Below are positions 1 through 6,584 of a stretch of 28,586 nt of DNA, piece after piece. Positions within the stretch are counted from its first letter, which is position 1, and each line of letters begins with the position of its first letter. Source of the DNA: a virus. Position numbers and translations under genes: made by a program. The stretch covers positions 1-28,586 of the IMG/VR virus record IMGVR_UViG_3300020731_000409, one strand, 5' to 3'. The notes under the pieces are model-generated. The model searched no databases. It saw only the letters and a program-made list of their open reading frames with translations, and had not been told where the DNA came from.

Positions 1-539
1 GGGTTGGCATCTTCACGTTCTAGTTCTTGGCCTGCGGCCTTGGCAACGTCACTACCAAATGCTCTACGCTTAACTCCGCCTTTGACCCAACCGGTTGGAG
101 GTTTACCATCCCAAGGAACACGAGTTGTGGTAGTGTTAATTCGACCACAGCCCCACTCCTCCCAGTTTTTTTCAATTGTACCGTCTAAGGGTTTCTGTGC
201 TACAAAGATAGGTTCGTGGGCTGGCTTGAGTCTATTGGCCTTGGCCATTTTGGTAGTAACCATCCACACTACCATATCCCGTGGTAGGAATCCGGCGTCC
301 TCTACATTAACTGCCATACGATGATAAAACTCTGGGTTACAAAAACTCAGCACAAAAGCACCGGGTTTAAGTACACGATAAACTTCACGCCAGGTTTCTA
401 CAGGTGGAACATTCTTATCCCACCCCACGTCGGCAATTTCCATACCATAGGGAGGATCAGTAATACAGGCATCAATACTATTTTCTGCCATTGTTCGCAT
501 AGCAGTTACGTTATCAGAACAGATTAGTGTATGTGTCAT
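1..539 (-). CDS. DNA methyltransferase, beta-class, C-terminus cut by window edge
   Basis: This is the N-terminal 179 residues of a SAM-dependent DNA N6-adenine or N4-cytosine methyltransferase. The catalytic motif IV is ITDPPYGM (DPPY at residues 28-31), followed by a hydrophobic VLKPGAFVLSF strand-loop typical of motif V. Having DPPY so close to the N-terminus, with no FxGxG before it, fits the beta class, in which the SAM-binding motif lies near the C-terminus; that part is outside the window. The ATG at 539 overlaps the stop of the upstream nuclease gene in an ATGA junction, so the two are co-translated. Known role of the family: protecting sites against a partner endonuclease, or acting as an orphan regulatory methylase. 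The nuclease neighbour favours a restriction-modification pair. Target sequence cannot be read. Confidence 0.85.
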   Translation of the reverse strand, partial: MTHTLICSDNVTAMRTMAENSIDACITDPPYGMEIADVGWDKNVPPVETWREVYRVLKPGAFVLSFCNPEFYHRMAVNVEDAGFLPRDMVVWMVTTKMAKANRLKPAHEPIFVAQKPLDGTIEKNWEEWGCGRINTTTTRVPWDGKPPTGWVKGGVKRRAFGSDVAKAAGQELEREDAN

Positions 540-1216
540 TGTCTAGCAAAGTCCAAGGCAAGTAGTTCACAGGATTTACGCTGTGGGTGAGTAAAATAGT
601 TGGTTTTAGCGCCGCCGCCTTCTTGAAAGAACTGTTGACGGGCTTTTAGTAACCAACCACGTTTAAAAAAGTCAAATGCCGGCATAATTGTTTTATACTT
701 AATAATAAGTTGTTTAAGTTCAGCTACAAATTGATCGCGACATTCCAATTCTTCTATGCTAATTACATCACGACCCATGAATACTGTAGTTTCATCTCTG
801 CTTTTAGTAGCAAATACATAAATGGTGTTAGGGTGTGGTAAGCTATCATTCCACATTGGACAAACACCTTTGCCGCTTTTACATTCAACGCAGACAAATC
901 TGTTGTTAAAATCTAAAACCAATACATCAGGGAACCCTTGACTACCAGCTGGCTGTAGTATATAACTGCCTGTCGCCAATCCCTGCGTTACCTGCCGCAA
1001 TTTAGTATCATTGCCATCTTGGGCAAACTTCTTGAGCATACTCTTAGTGATGCCTGGAAAAAGTGCTTTATCAACTTCTGTGAATCCTGCCGCTCGAATA
1101 CGTATACCTACAGCTTCTTCGTGTCCGTATGTAGCGCCACCACTTCGGGCCTGCTCGTTTTTATAGTAGGGCATCTTTAGGATTTCCGATACCGCTGTAT
1201 GTAATTGTTGGCTCAT
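536..1216 (-). CDS. PD-(D/E)XK-type endonuclease, probable restriction enzyme
   Basis: The 226-residue protein has a PD-(D/E)XK nuclease core: PD at residues 96-97 (GFPDVLVLDF), then a strand ending ECKSGKG with E111 and K113. An acidic pair in the N-terminal GHEEAVG (31-37) could complete the site. The last four bases overlap the start of a DNA methyltransferase (ATGA), the usual layout of a type II restriction-modification pair; the specificity is not recognisable. Start choice is uncertain. The ATG at 1216 has no Shine-Dalgarno and lies about where the promoter at 1222-1251 should start transcription. The internal ATG at 1174 (residue 15) has a weak GGAAA upstream and keeps all motifs. It could instead be a solitary phage nuclease used against host or competitor DNA. 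Confidence 0.75.
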   Translation of the reverse strand: MSQQLHTAVSEILKMPYYKNEQARSGGATYGHEEAVGIRIRAAGFTEVDKALFPGITKSMLKKFAQDGNDTKLRQVTQGLATGSYILQPAGSQGFPDVLVLDFNNRFVCVECKSGKGVCPMWNDSLPHPNTIYVFATKSRDETTVFMGRDVISIEELECRDQFVAELKQLIIKYKTIMPAFDFFKRGWLLKARQQFFQEGGGAKTNYFTHPQRKSCELLALDFARQ

Positions 1217-1221
1217 AATGT

Positions 1222-1251
1222 ATTATATAGCATACACCATATCACAGTCAA
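1222..1251 (-). promoter_or_regulatory. sigma70-like promoter for the nuclease/methyltransferase pair
   Basis: On the minus strand a TTGACT box (1251-1246) is followed after 18 bases by TATAAT (1227-1222). It fills the 36-base gap between the SleB-type gene and the nuclease gene. The expected transcription start is near 1215, at the ATG of the nuclease at 1216, so the message would be leaderless or start from the internal ATG at 1174. The -35 box begins immediately after the stop codon of the upstream gene. Confidence 0.55.
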
Positions 1252-1252
1252 C

Positions 1253-1789
1253 TTAAATTTCCAAATTACTGCCGCGACCTTTGGTGTAAAAAATATGAGC
1301 ACCAATCTGACCAATCTTGTGTACCGGGTCGGCCCAGTTAGGTGCTTTAATATAATCGGCGTGATACAATATGCTCTTTTCTAATCCCTTAACACGATAT
1401 CCGTTGAGAGCAGAAATAGCCACCTCCCGACTGCGAGCATAAAGATCGGGTTCAGGTTTGCGTAGACGTTTCAACAAAGTCCAACTAAATTGATAAGGAG
1501 CATACACTACTGAACAGACAGTATTGCCCCAACGGCCGGCACGAATACGATTAAGGGTAACAGTAGCCACAGCGTATTTGCCAATGTCTGATTGATTGCC
1601 GGCTTCGTAATAAATGTTCTTGGTCAAACACTCGACGTCGGCACTTGTATAAGTAAGATGGTGATTTGTTTTAACAACCACTTCCTCAAGTTGATTGACA
1701 CGATCAGTTAGTTGATCTGTCTTGCTGTCAATTCGATATAGCATTACTGACATAAGAATTAGTATCAAAACATTAAAACGCTTGGCCAC
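1253..1789 (-). CDS. SleB/CwlJ-type cell wall hydrolase with N-terminal membrane anchor
   Basis: The 178-residue protein belongs to the Hydrolase_2 (SleB) family of peptidoglycan hydrolases. Visible core: CLTKNIYYEAGN (residues 54-65, with the family's YYEA glutamate), a VATVTLNR helix, then VCSVVYAPYQFSW, which is the conserved V..Q.FSW segment. Residues 6-19 form a hydrophobic anchor or uncleaved signal, followed by a short coiled coil (22-40). The enzyme would therefore sit in the inner membrane facing the periplasm. In phages such proteins are candidates for lysis or wall remodelling. It is preceded by an 80-base gap, one of the few in the window. Confidence 0.85.
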   Translation of the reverse strand: MAKRFNVLILILMSVMLYRIDSKTDQLTDRVNQLEEVVVKTNHHLTYTSADVECLTKNIYYEAGNQSDIGKYAVATVTLNRIRAGRWGNTVCSVVYAPYQFSWTLLKRLRKPEPDLYARSREVAISALNGYRVKGLEKSILYHADYIKAPNWADPVHKIGQIGAHIFYTKGRGSNLEI

Positions 1790-1869
1790 GGTGCCCCCGT
1801 ATAAAGTTACAATTAAGTAACAATTATACTATTATGGGCTTTTTTGGTCTGTAGTCTTTTTACAACACT
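1790..1869 (-). promoter_or_regulatory. 80-base intergenic region with possible -10 box
   Basis: This gap precedes the SleB-type gene. On the minus strand it carries AGTATAAT with TATAAT at 1828-1823; the position 17 bases upstream (CAGACC) is a poor -35 match. An imperfect inverted repeat, GTTAC-6-GTAAC (about 1805-1820), follows. There is no U-tract, so I do not call a terminator. Promoter function is likely but weakly supported. Confidence 0.3.
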
Positions 1870-2250
1870 TTAACTGTTGGTTTCTAGGTTGTCTAGGTAT
1901 TGTTTAAGATTGTTGCCGTGTAAAGTTACCATCATGGCCTCCTGCTCTTCAAATACAATTATCTTTTGACGTTTAAGTAAGTAGTACATACCTTTAAACA
2001 ATCGTTCTAATTGTAGTAAGTTGTGATTGGTTAATTCATCGGGCAAGGCAAATTCATAACTTTCGATCTTAAGTCTGGCCTTGACAAATTGTAGACCTGC
2101 TAGGCTTAGTCTCAGGCTATCATCGTTGGTGGGATTCATCCACCAACGGCGTTGCATATTTGTAACTTCTGATAAAGGTATGTCAGCCTGATGGCAAAAT
2201 ATTTTTGTTAGCTGACGCTGTGTATAGCGTTTAAGGAAAGACTTGCTCAC
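1870..2250 (-). CDS. conserved-looking phage protein of unknown function
   Basis: The 126-residue protein is not recognised. It is basic and helix-rich, with an N-terminal SKSFLKRYTQRQL region, a tryptophan pair (RRWW, about 34-37) and a Leu-rich middle (HNLLQLERLFKGMYYLLKRQ). The reading frame opens with GTG at 2250, directly after an AGCAGG, and overlaps the upstream gene by 20 bases; the next in-frame Met is about 30 residues later. The frame is maintained without stops between two well-packed genes, which supports a real gene. Confidence 0.6.
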   Translation of the reverse strand: MSKSFLKRYTQRQLTKIFCHQADIPLSEVTNMQRRWWMNPTNDDSLRLSLAGLQFVKARLKIESYEFALPDELTNHNLLQLERLFKGMYYLLKRQKIIVFEEQEAMMVTLHGNNLKQYLDNLETNS

Positions 2251-2518
2251 CCTGCTTCAACAACACAACAGTAAACTTGTCTGTGCGGAACAAGGTGTTG
2301 AGTTTCTTACAAAGGTTAATTGCGTGACCCGGATTACTAAAAGAATTTTTCTTGTATTTTGGTCCAGGATATGACACTAAGATATTATGCGTCTTGAGAT
2401 TGATAGGTTGATTGTCGTAGAAGACCGCCCAGATCCCTTCAGAACTTAATACTTGTTCACTCTTATAAGTTGTTTTATTTACGTGGTCCAACAACACAGT
2501 TGGTTTTGGTCGGCTCAT
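2231..2518 (-). CDS. small hypothetical phage protein
   Basis: The 95-residue protein has no recognised domain. It looks like a small alpha/beta protein: KTHNILVSYPGPKYKKNSF in the middle, then a NLCKKLNTLFRTDKFTVVLL helix-strand end. The ATG at 2518 has AAGGAT 7-8 bases upstream, a good ribosome binding site. A late-promoter-like octamer lies upstream at 2542-2549, so this gene probably heads a short transcription unit. Confidence 0.65.
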   Translation of the reverse strand: MSRPKPTVLLDHVNKTTYKSEQVLSSEGIWAVFYDNQPINLKTHNILVSYPGPKYKKNSFSNPGHAINLCKKLNTLFRTDKFTVVLLKQGEQVFP

Positions 2519-2541
2519 TTTGCTATCCTTGGTGTACTAGT

Positions 2542-2549
2542 TATTTATC
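2542..2549 (-). promoter_or_regulatory. T4-type late promoter-like octamer (GATAAATA)
   Basis: The 47-base gap between 2518 and 2566 contains GATAAATA on the minus strand, one mismatch from the T4 late consensus TATAAATA. It lies about 24 bases before a good ribosome binding site. This is a short motif in AT-rich DNA, so support is modest. Confidence 0.35.
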
Positions 2550-2565
2550 TCAATATATACGTACA

Positions 2566-2787
2566 TTATTTAAAACCACCGCCATCCATACTAATTGAGG
2601 TAACAGTCCCGGGAGAGTCTGCGCTCTTACTTAAACCGGCAATAGTAGCCATAAGATCGTAAATTTCTCCGTGTAAGCTACGAGCTTCTTGTGCGCTCAG
2701 GGTAAGTACTTTACCGCCCGATTGATTCATAGCTCTAACTCGTTCGTTGAGCATACGAATATGTAACGGAGGATTACTGCTGTCCAT
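2566..2787 (-). CDS. small hypothetical phage protein
   Basis: The 73-residue protein is not recognised. Residues about 8-55 are predicted helical (IRMLNERVRAMNQ, LSAQEARSLHGEIYDLMATI), and the tail is short and glycine-rich (SMDGGGFK). The start at 2787 overlaps the upstream gene by 14 bases and has a GAGAAG ribosome binding site. A scaffold-like or regulatory role cannot be told apart. Confidence 0.65.
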   Translation of the reverse strand: MDSSNPPLHIRMLNERVRAMNQSGGKVLTLSAQEARSLHGEIYDLMATIAGLSKSADSPGTVTSISMDGGGFK

Positions 2788-3253
2788 TTGCTTCTCTCAT
2801 ACTTTCAATCATACGTTCTTGAGTCTTAAACGGACCTTGGTATTCATAGCGATTGAGAGTAATAAGTTTAGGACAATAGGCACGGACCCAGGTACTTGAA
2901 AATTTAATAATGTAGTAACCGGCACAGAAGAAACTCTTTGATTTGGCACCCTTGGTATAAATCGGCAAGTAACGTTGAACATCTAATACTTCATTGTGTG
3001 GACGACCATTAGTAGGAAATCCGTAGACGTCGTAGTTGTCTGACTTTTCTGCCTTGACTTTTTCGGCTTTGGCAAATTCAATATTGTATTTTTTACTTAA
3101 CAATTTAATGCTAGGAAACATTTCACGTTGGTCGTCGTGAATGTAAACCACGCCACCTTCGTCTACGGTCATGATATTACCAACCTTGGTTCCTTCTGAT
3201 TCGACTACCCAGATTTTATTTTTTACTACAGGTTTAGCGATTAATTCAGTCAT
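2774..3253 (-). CDS. hypothetical phage protein
   Basis: The 159-residue protein has no recognised catalytic motif. The N-terminal half looks like a beta-rich fold (NKIWVVESEGTKVGNIMTVDEG, GVVYIHDD). It is followed by a charged linker rich in KAEKVKAEKS and a C-terminal aromatic segment (SFFCAGYYIIKF, STWVRAYCPKL). Its start forms an ATGA junction with the SGNH gene upstream, indicating co-translation. Similar small proteins occur in aquatic T4-like phages, but I cannot name a family. Confidence 0.7.
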   Translation of the reverse strand: MTELIAKPVVKNKIWVVESEGTKVGNIMTVDEGGVVYIHDDQREMFPSIKLLSKKYNIEFAKAEKVKAEKSDNYDVYGFPTNGRPHNEVLDVQRYLPIYTKGAKSKSFFCAGYYIIKFSSTWVRAYCPKLITLNRYEYQGPFKTQERMIESMREANGQQ

Positions 3254-3648
3254 TGTGTTTCCTTTGCAATTTGTTTGTATCCAGCATAAGTCGGATGTAT
3301 ACCATCTTCACTACGCTTAACACCAGTTAAAACAACATCGCCATATTCTTTAGCTACAGTTGCTACCGCCTGCATAACACCTACTTTGATGCTAGGCATA
3401 ATCCAGTATACACGGTCGGCTTTGGTTAATTGACGTATGGTACGTAATTCTTCTTCAGTCTTTACATCCTTGAGATCGTTAGTACCTAGGCTAATAATAA
3501 CAGTCTTGGCCACATATGGACTCTTACTGATATTTTGATTTAACCAATTGCGGCTATTGATTCCCGACTTGACATAAGCCACACATTCAGTACGAATGTT
3601 ACTTACACCGTAGGCGATACTATCACCCATAATTAAACAGTCTAACAT
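3250..3648 (-). CDS. small SGNH/GDSL-fold hydrolase
   Basis: The 132-residue protein is a compact SGNH hydrolase, a serine esterase fold. Block I is CLIMGDSIAYG (Ser in GDS at 8-10), block III is SLGTNDL and block V is DGIHPTYAGY, giving the complete Ser, Asn and Asp-x-x-His set. It is shorter than the usual about 200 residues. Family members deacylate lipids, sugars or peptides; the substrate here is unknown. The start overlaps the upstream stop (TAATG) and has AGGATGAT upstream. Three further SGNH-like genes lie at 5204-7290, but this one is the most canonical and not obviously a recent copy of them. Confidence 0.8.
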   Translation of the reverse strand: MLDCLIMGDSIAYGVSNIRTECVAYVKSGINSRNWLNQNISKSPYVAKTVIISLGTNDLKDVKTEEELRTIRQLTKADRVYWIMPSIKVGVMQAVATVAKEYGDVVLTGVKRSEDGIHPTYAGYKQIAKETQ

Positions 3649-3842
3649 TATTTTATCATCCTTTGTTTTCTACATTCTTCTTTGACCTTAACAGGAACAT
3701 CTGGACTAATCTCAGCGATGCTACAGTTGTAGACAGCTTCTTGTGGTAATACTGTATGAATACCATATAGTATACCAACCAAGGCTGAGCCTAAGACTAT
3801 CAAGGCTGGCCACATAATTAAGTGTTCTTTAAGACGGGTCAT
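3648..3842 (-). CDS. small single-pass membrane protein
   Basis: The 64-residue protein has a basic N-terminus (TRLKEHL), one hydrophobic span (about 10-28, WPALIVLGSALVGILYG) and a short outer part with two cysteines (NCSIAE, EECRKQ) that could form a disulfide if periplasmic. It is linked by ATGA overlap to the gene upstream. The function is unknown; a lysis or membrane-modifying role is possible but only by size and topology. Confidence 0.6.
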   Translation of the reverse strand: MTRLKEHLIMWPALIVLGSALVGILYGIHTVLPQEAVYNCSIAEISPDVPVKVKEECRKQRMIK

Positions 3843-4006
3843 TGTTGATTTAGTTTATAATTAAGTGCTATTAACACAGCATCAAACGCAACACCTGCCC
3901 AATTGCCATGGCTAAACTCGTGTACCATATCTAAGGCTAGCCAGCCAATGATAAACCAAGTAATTTCGTTATAATAACGTTGATACCACCGAACAAATCC
4001 ATTCAT
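3839..4006 (-). CDS. small membrane-associated protein
   Basis: I place the start at the ATG at 4006 because it has AAGGAAA at ideal spacing and leaves only a 10-base gap to the gene upstream. A start at 4045 would overlap that gene and has no binding site. The resulting 55 residues begin MNGFVRWYQRYYNEITWF and hold one or two hydrophobic stretches (WFIIGWLALDMV, WAGVAFDAVLIAL). Function unknown. Confidence 0.6.
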   Translation of the reverse strand: MNGFVRWYQRYYNEITWFIIGWLALDMVHEFSHGNWAGVAFDAVLIALNYKLNQQ

Positions 4007-4016
4007 ACTATTTTCC

Positions 4017-4193
4017 TTATTTTGCCGCAGGGCGGCGTTGTTCATAATTAGTGCGTTTTAACTCTGCCCAGACTCGATCCTTATTATCTCGACGAGCCTG
4101 GCGCCAATCTAATATGCCAGCTACAAACATAGCACCAAAGAATCCAATGCCTAGTCCGCAAACTAAAAACAATGCTATATATACTAGTATCAT
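4017..4193 (-). CDS. small single-pass membrane protein
   Basis: The start at 4193 gives an exact ATGA overlap with the 5' nuclease stop and begins directly with the membrane span MILVYIALFLVCGLGIGFF. A longer reading from 4220 adds nine basic residues but has no ribosome binding site. The 58-residue product ends in a highly charged cytoplasmic-type tail (DWRQARRDNKDRVWAEL). Function unknown; it follows a replication gene but shows no DNA-binding motif. Confidence 0.6.
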   Translation of the reverse strand: MILVYIALFLVCGLGIGFFGAMFVAGILDWRQARRDNKDRVWAELKRTNYEQRRPAAK

Positions 4194-5182
4194 TTTTCTG
4201 GGTAACTTGCTTCTAGCCAATGAGTAAACTGTGTAGCATAATCACTCATTTTAACTAAATCATATTTGCCACAGAATTTTAAAAAGTGTGCGCCTATCAT
4301 TGGTCTATGCTGTGGTACACTACCACCGGCAATAGTTTCAGCAATTTTAACCTTGATATCGTCGGGCTGTGCTGTTAAATCCACTAGTTTGACGTTGCGA
4401 TTGTAGTCATCTAATACACGATGTTCTACACCATTATGGTCTACCCAGCGTTGTAACATTAGATTATTCCACGCAAAGCCTTTCGCATCTTTATCGGCAA
4501 ACGCCTCTGCAAGTCCCACCTTATTTTTACTTCCCACCTTACGGACCCCGGGGTACGCCGAAAAGATATTGTCGGAGGGGTCTCCCCGCATACACTTTTC
4601 GAAAAGAATCCACTTAGGGTCCGGAATTGTTTTTGCTTCCTTAGTTTTTTTATCTTTAACTGGGGCACCTTTTTTGTCGAAAATACCTTGTATAGTATGG
4701 AGCTCATCTGCTATCCCGTTATATTGATTTACGTTTTCTGCTAGTAGCTGATGAAAGTCTGTGTCGCTACTTACTATGGTGTGGTGATCCTGAGGGTGAC
4801 TCTGGATCCATCCTGCCACCAGGTCATCTGCTTCCAACTCTGGGTGCTGGAGAACAGTACAATTTGTCTTTTGCGACAGGAACTCTTTGAGAGCATCAAA
4901 AGTCTCCCAAAATAATCGATCTTCTTCGGCTTCTTTTTCTGTGAGTGCGGCACGGGCAACTGCGCGGTTTTTCTTGTACGGCTCATAAAAATCCTTACGC
5001 CAGCTACGGCCTTCGAGACAGAATATAACGTGGTCGGCACGTTGGTCTCTCCAACACTTATTAACACTATTTAGTGTTACGTGGATAGCAAAACCTAGTT
5101 TGTCCCAGGTGTCTGCCTGACGGTGTGCGGCGTGCCTAGCACGGAAAAAGGTATTAGCGGTGTCAACAATTAAATATCTCAT
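4190..5182 (-). CDS. rnh: 5'-3' exonuclease / flap nuclease, T4 RNase H-like
   Basis: The 330-residue protein is a PIN/FEN-superfamily 5' nuclease that removes RNA primers and flaps from Okazaki fragments. Metal-binding acidic motifs are present in order: LIVDTANTFFRARH (N-terminal Asp), ELEADDLVAGW, VSSDTDFHQLL and the helix-hairpin-helix entry RGDPSDNI. Length matches T4 Rnh (about 305). The start at 5182 is fixed by the conserved first strand. There is no Shine-Dalgarno; instead a strong promoter at 5189-5217 would start transcription right at the ATG. Codons across residues about 85-240 (bases about 4490-4930) use CCC, GGG, GGA, GTG and TCC far more than the surrounding genes. An internal inverted repeat (5063-5078) lies in the coding part. 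Confidence 0.92.
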   Translation of the reverse strand: MRYLIVDTANTFFRARHAAHRQADTWDKLGFAIHVTLNSVNKCWRDQRADHVIFCLEGRSWRKDFYEPYKKNRAVARAALTEKEAEEDRLFWETFDALKEFLSQKTNCTVLQHPELEADDLVAGWIQSHPQDHHTIVSSDTDFHQLLAENVNQYNGIADELHTIQGIFDKKGAPVKDKKTKEAKTIPDPKWILFEKCMRGDPSDNIFSAYPGVRKVGSKNKVGLAEAFADKDAKGFAWNNLMLQRWVDHNGVEHRVLDDYNRNVKLVDLTAQPDDIKVKIAETIAGGSVPQHRPMIGAHFLKFCGKYDLVKMSDYATQFTHWLEASYPEK

Positions 5183-5188
5183 AACATA

Positions 5189-5217
5189 ATAGTAGCATAT
5201 TACTCATTTAATGTCAA
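5189..5217 (-). promoter_or_regulatory. strong sigma70-like promoter for the 5' nuclease gene
   Basis: The minus strand reads TTGACA (5217-5212), a 17-base spacer ending in TGC, and TACTAT (5194-5189), so it has an extended -10 as well. The -35 box lies within the last codons of the upstream SGNH gene. The predicted start of transcription (about 5182) falls on the ATG, implying a leaderless message for the nuclease and its followers. Confidence 0.6.
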
Positions 5218-5899
5218 ACATTTTGGTAGCTATTTCGGTGGCCCAGGCACGATGCCCAGCAGATAAAGGGTGCCCGCCTAGTTCAAAATCAAAATTGTGC
5301 TGTTCGCACCAGGCCTTCATTGTAGCAGGCATAAATCTAGTTTGGTCAATTTGGGCTACTTTATCTTGAAGTATTTTGTTAGCGACCACTAACTTTTCAT
5401 CTAATTGGTGTTGCTCATATCTATAGTACTCGTGATAGTCTTTGAGCACTTCACTAAAGTTTGGTCGAGCAAACGCATAAAAGAAAACATAAGGGATATC
5501 TTGAAGTTTACATAATTGTTGAATAGTTATTATGTAGTTAAGTAAATCAACTGTAGTGATAAAATCATTGTGTAAATGTCTGTAATAGTAGTTGTGTAAC
5601 TGTTCGGCATCAGGGTTAGTAGATAACCGTTCGTGAAACAATACATCGTGACTTAGTATCCTGGCCCAGGTTCCGTTTACTACCGGCAACTCGTAGCGGC
5701 TAGTTTCTGTCCATCCGATAGCCACATAGTCAGGGCGGTTAGTTGATAGATAGTCTATAGTAGTACGAAAGATACGTTGATTACTTGCACCGCCCTGAGC
5801 TAAATTTACAGCATCAATGCCAAGTTGAAATGGCCAGGCATCTTTTAAGTTGTCAAGATAATAACCTTCGGTAAAACTACACCCATTAGCCAACAGCAT
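5204..5899 (-). CDS. SGNH-fold protein (tandem copy 3)
   Basis: The 231-residue protein has block I as LLANGCSFTEGY (Ser kept, Cys in place of the usual Asp of GDS), block II-like GGASNQRIFRTTIDYL, a strand DYVAIGWTE and a C-terminal GGHPLSAGHRAWA with the catalytic-type His. The Asp three residues before that His is absent, so either another acid serves or activity is altered. It shares SNxRIxRTTxxYL...KP/RPDxVxIGW with the gene at 6550-7290, so the two are paralogues. Predicted role is esterase-like action on a cell-surface or nucleotide-sugar substrate; the substrate is unknown. The start overlaps the upstream gene by 14 bases. Confidence 0.7.
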   Translation of the reverse strand: MLLANGCSFTEGYYLDNLKDAWPFQLGIDAVNLAQGGASNQRIFRTTIDYLSTNRPDYVAIGWTETSRYELPVVNGTWARILSHDVLFHERLSTNPDAEQLHNYYYRHLHNDFITTVDLLNYIITIQQLCKLQDIPYVFFYAFARPNFSEVLKDYHEYYRYEQHQLDEKLVVANKILQDKVAQIDQTRFMPATMKAWCEQHNFDFELGGHPLSAGHRAWATEIATKMFDIK

Positions 5900-6584
5900 T
5901 TAAAAACTTTCCAGCGATACCCTTTTGTGTTTCAAACCCAAAATGCATTCCGTCTCTAGCCGGGTCAACATTACCTCTCGGCATACCTCGACATACTGTA
6001 TACGCACTATCTTCGACAATTTTAAATCCGTATTGGTCACGTAACATATAGACTATTGATTGATTTTTATTAAAACGTTGCTCGGACATACTGTTATCCA
6101 TATACCACACTTCTTCAATCTTACTATATCCGGGGCCTTTTGGTATAATCTGAATACCGGCATAGGTTTCAAATCTTGCTTTTTCTGGCCATAGTATGAA
6201 CACAGTTTGTATATCATACAGTCCGGCTACGTTGGTTAATATTCTAGCGACAGTATCTGTGGTGCCAGTGCTGATTCCTAAATTTAACATTGGATAAGGG
6301 CGACCAAGGGCTAGTTGACTTGGCCAATTTGCTTCCACTGGCAATCCTATGCCTTCGGTTTGACTACATCCTAATGCCACATCAACTTTTTGTCTGTATA
6401 AAGAAATTAAATCGTGTGTGCGAAAACCCTGTGCGTTGTATTGATAGCTGATGTTAATGTTTGCCCAGTCAGCTTTTTTTGGGTTGGCTAGATAGTTAGA
6501 CTCAAGGTCGCTACCTGACCAAAGCATATTGGCATTTTTTGGTAGCCAACTATAAGGTATTTGTTTTTGTTGCCAGAAGTTCAT
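5886..6584 (-). CDS. SGNH-fold protein (tandem copy 2)
   Basis: The 232-residue protein has block I as VALGCSQTEGIGLP, a second block NLGISTGTTDTVAR and a C-terminal ARDGMHFG, which restores the Asp-x-x-His pair missing in its downstream neighbour. A strand TVFILWPEKARFE corresponds to the IGW strand of the other copies. An N-terminal region of about 65 residues (WLPKNANMLWSGSD, YNAQGFRTHD) precedes block I. It overlaps the upstream paralogue by 35 bases. It is a likely esterase or acyl-transfer enzyme of unknown target, and more divergent than the flanking two. Confidence 0.65.
   Translation of the reverse strand: MNFWQQKQIPYSWLPKNANMLWSGSDLESNYLANPKKADWANINISYQYNAQGFRTHDLISLYRQKVDVALGCSQTEGIGLPVEANWPSQLALGRPYPMLNLGISTGTTDTVARILTNVAGLYDIQTVFILWPEKARFETYAGIQIIPKGPGYSKIEEVWYMDNSMSEQRFNKNQSIVYMLRDQYGFKIVEDSAYTVCRGMPRGNVDPARDGMHFGFETQKGIAGKFLNAVG

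Noticed and set aside
4-324. Plus-strand open frame of 106 codons
   Set aside because: It lies opposite the DNA methyltransferase, whose DPPY motif proves the minus strand is coding.
4459-5067. Two minus-strand open frames of 82 and 97 codons inside the 5' nuclease gene
   Set aside because: They are out-of-frame shadows that remain open because of unusual codons in this part of the nuclease; no motifs or ribosome sites.
5063-5078. Near-perfect inverted repeat AACACTA-TT-TAGTGTT
   Set aside because: It lies inside the 5' nuclease coding sequence, has only a two-base loop and no U-tract; probably chance.
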